NCBI GenBank assembly: GCA_024220505.1
Contig: JAKZZE010000022.1
Location: forward strand, 186,001 to 250,000
Direction: 5' to 3'
From: Rhizopus arrhizus
Lineage: Eukaryota > Mucoromycota > Mucoromycetes > Mucorales > Rhizopodaceae
Length of the DNA: 64,000 bases
The translations under genes were made by a program, and so were the position numbers. Positions 63,995 through 64,000 of the stretch are shown here, one piece after another. The notes below the pieces were generated by a model. It saw only the letters and a list, made by a program, of their open reading frames with translations, was not told the origin of the DNA and searched no databases. How positions within the stretch are numbered: position 1 is the first letter of the stretch; each line of letters opens with the position of its first letter.

Positions 63995-64000
63995 GTAGGA

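Overview
This is a nuclear genomic window from an early-diverging fungus, most likely a Mucorales (Mucoromycota) species. The DNA is AT-rich. Genes are split by many short GT-AG introns of about 35-70 bp, often with a CTAAT/CTAAC-like branch site. Long A/T homopolymers are common. A cytochrome-b5-fused delta-6-type front-end desaturase (predicted 458 aa), a copper-fist regulator and an SLC49-type transporter fit that group. No bacterial-type operons, CRISPR arrays, rRNA or tRNA genes were found. I assembled all exon structures by hand, requiring consistent reading-frame phase and protein-family continuity; none has transcript support.

Left, gene-poor half (1-35.8 kb). In order: the 3' part of a T5orf172/DUF1766 protein (11-886); decayed coding debris (1.1-2.5 kb); an unidentified 3-exon gene whose first intron holds a 66-nt homopolymer (2940-4184, minus); an SLC49-type MFS transporter with a GC-AG intron (4994-6992, minus); a long gene-free stretch with a Tc1/mariner-like transposase fossil at 11.7 kb; a copper-fist transcription factor (12876-14455); an SPX/DASS phosphate transporter (17055-19551, minus); a thaumatin-like secreted protein (21435-22223, minus); a decayed Boi-family gene (about 23.1-24.5 kb); ribosomal protein eL38 (26393-26774); the front-end desaturase (28071-29662); then about 6 kb of gene-free DNA with a minisatellite and a decayed zinc-knuckle-like repeat gene (33.6-34.5 kb).

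Right, gene-dense half (35.8-64 kb). In order: a glycerophosphodiester phosphodiesterase; a compact SHO1 osmosensor; a small unidentified ORF; a medium-chain-type acyl-CoA dehydrogenase; mitochondrial malate dehydrogenase; a PfkB sugar kinase with an apparent 1-nt frameshift; a PP2A B56 regulatory subunit; mitochondrial asparaginyl-tRNA synthetase; TOM40; an Rsp5/NEDD4-type HECT ubiquitin ligase; the splicing helicase PRP16; adrenodoxin reductase ARH1; a Ran1/Sks1-like protein kinase; and the start of a possibly Vac7-like gene at the right edge.

Several genes serve mitochondria (MCAD, MDH, AsnRS, TOM40, ARH1) and several serve environmental sensing or nutrient uptake (copper fist, SPX transporter, SHO1, MFS transporter), but this looks like ordinary eukaryotic gene order, not a functional cluster. 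I found no convincing new biological system. The best leads are the decayed SAM+PH (Boi) locus, two decayed repeat-type genes, the kinase frameshift, the unidentified 338-aa gene, and unusual gene structures (ATG-only exon, GC-AG intron, intronic T66).
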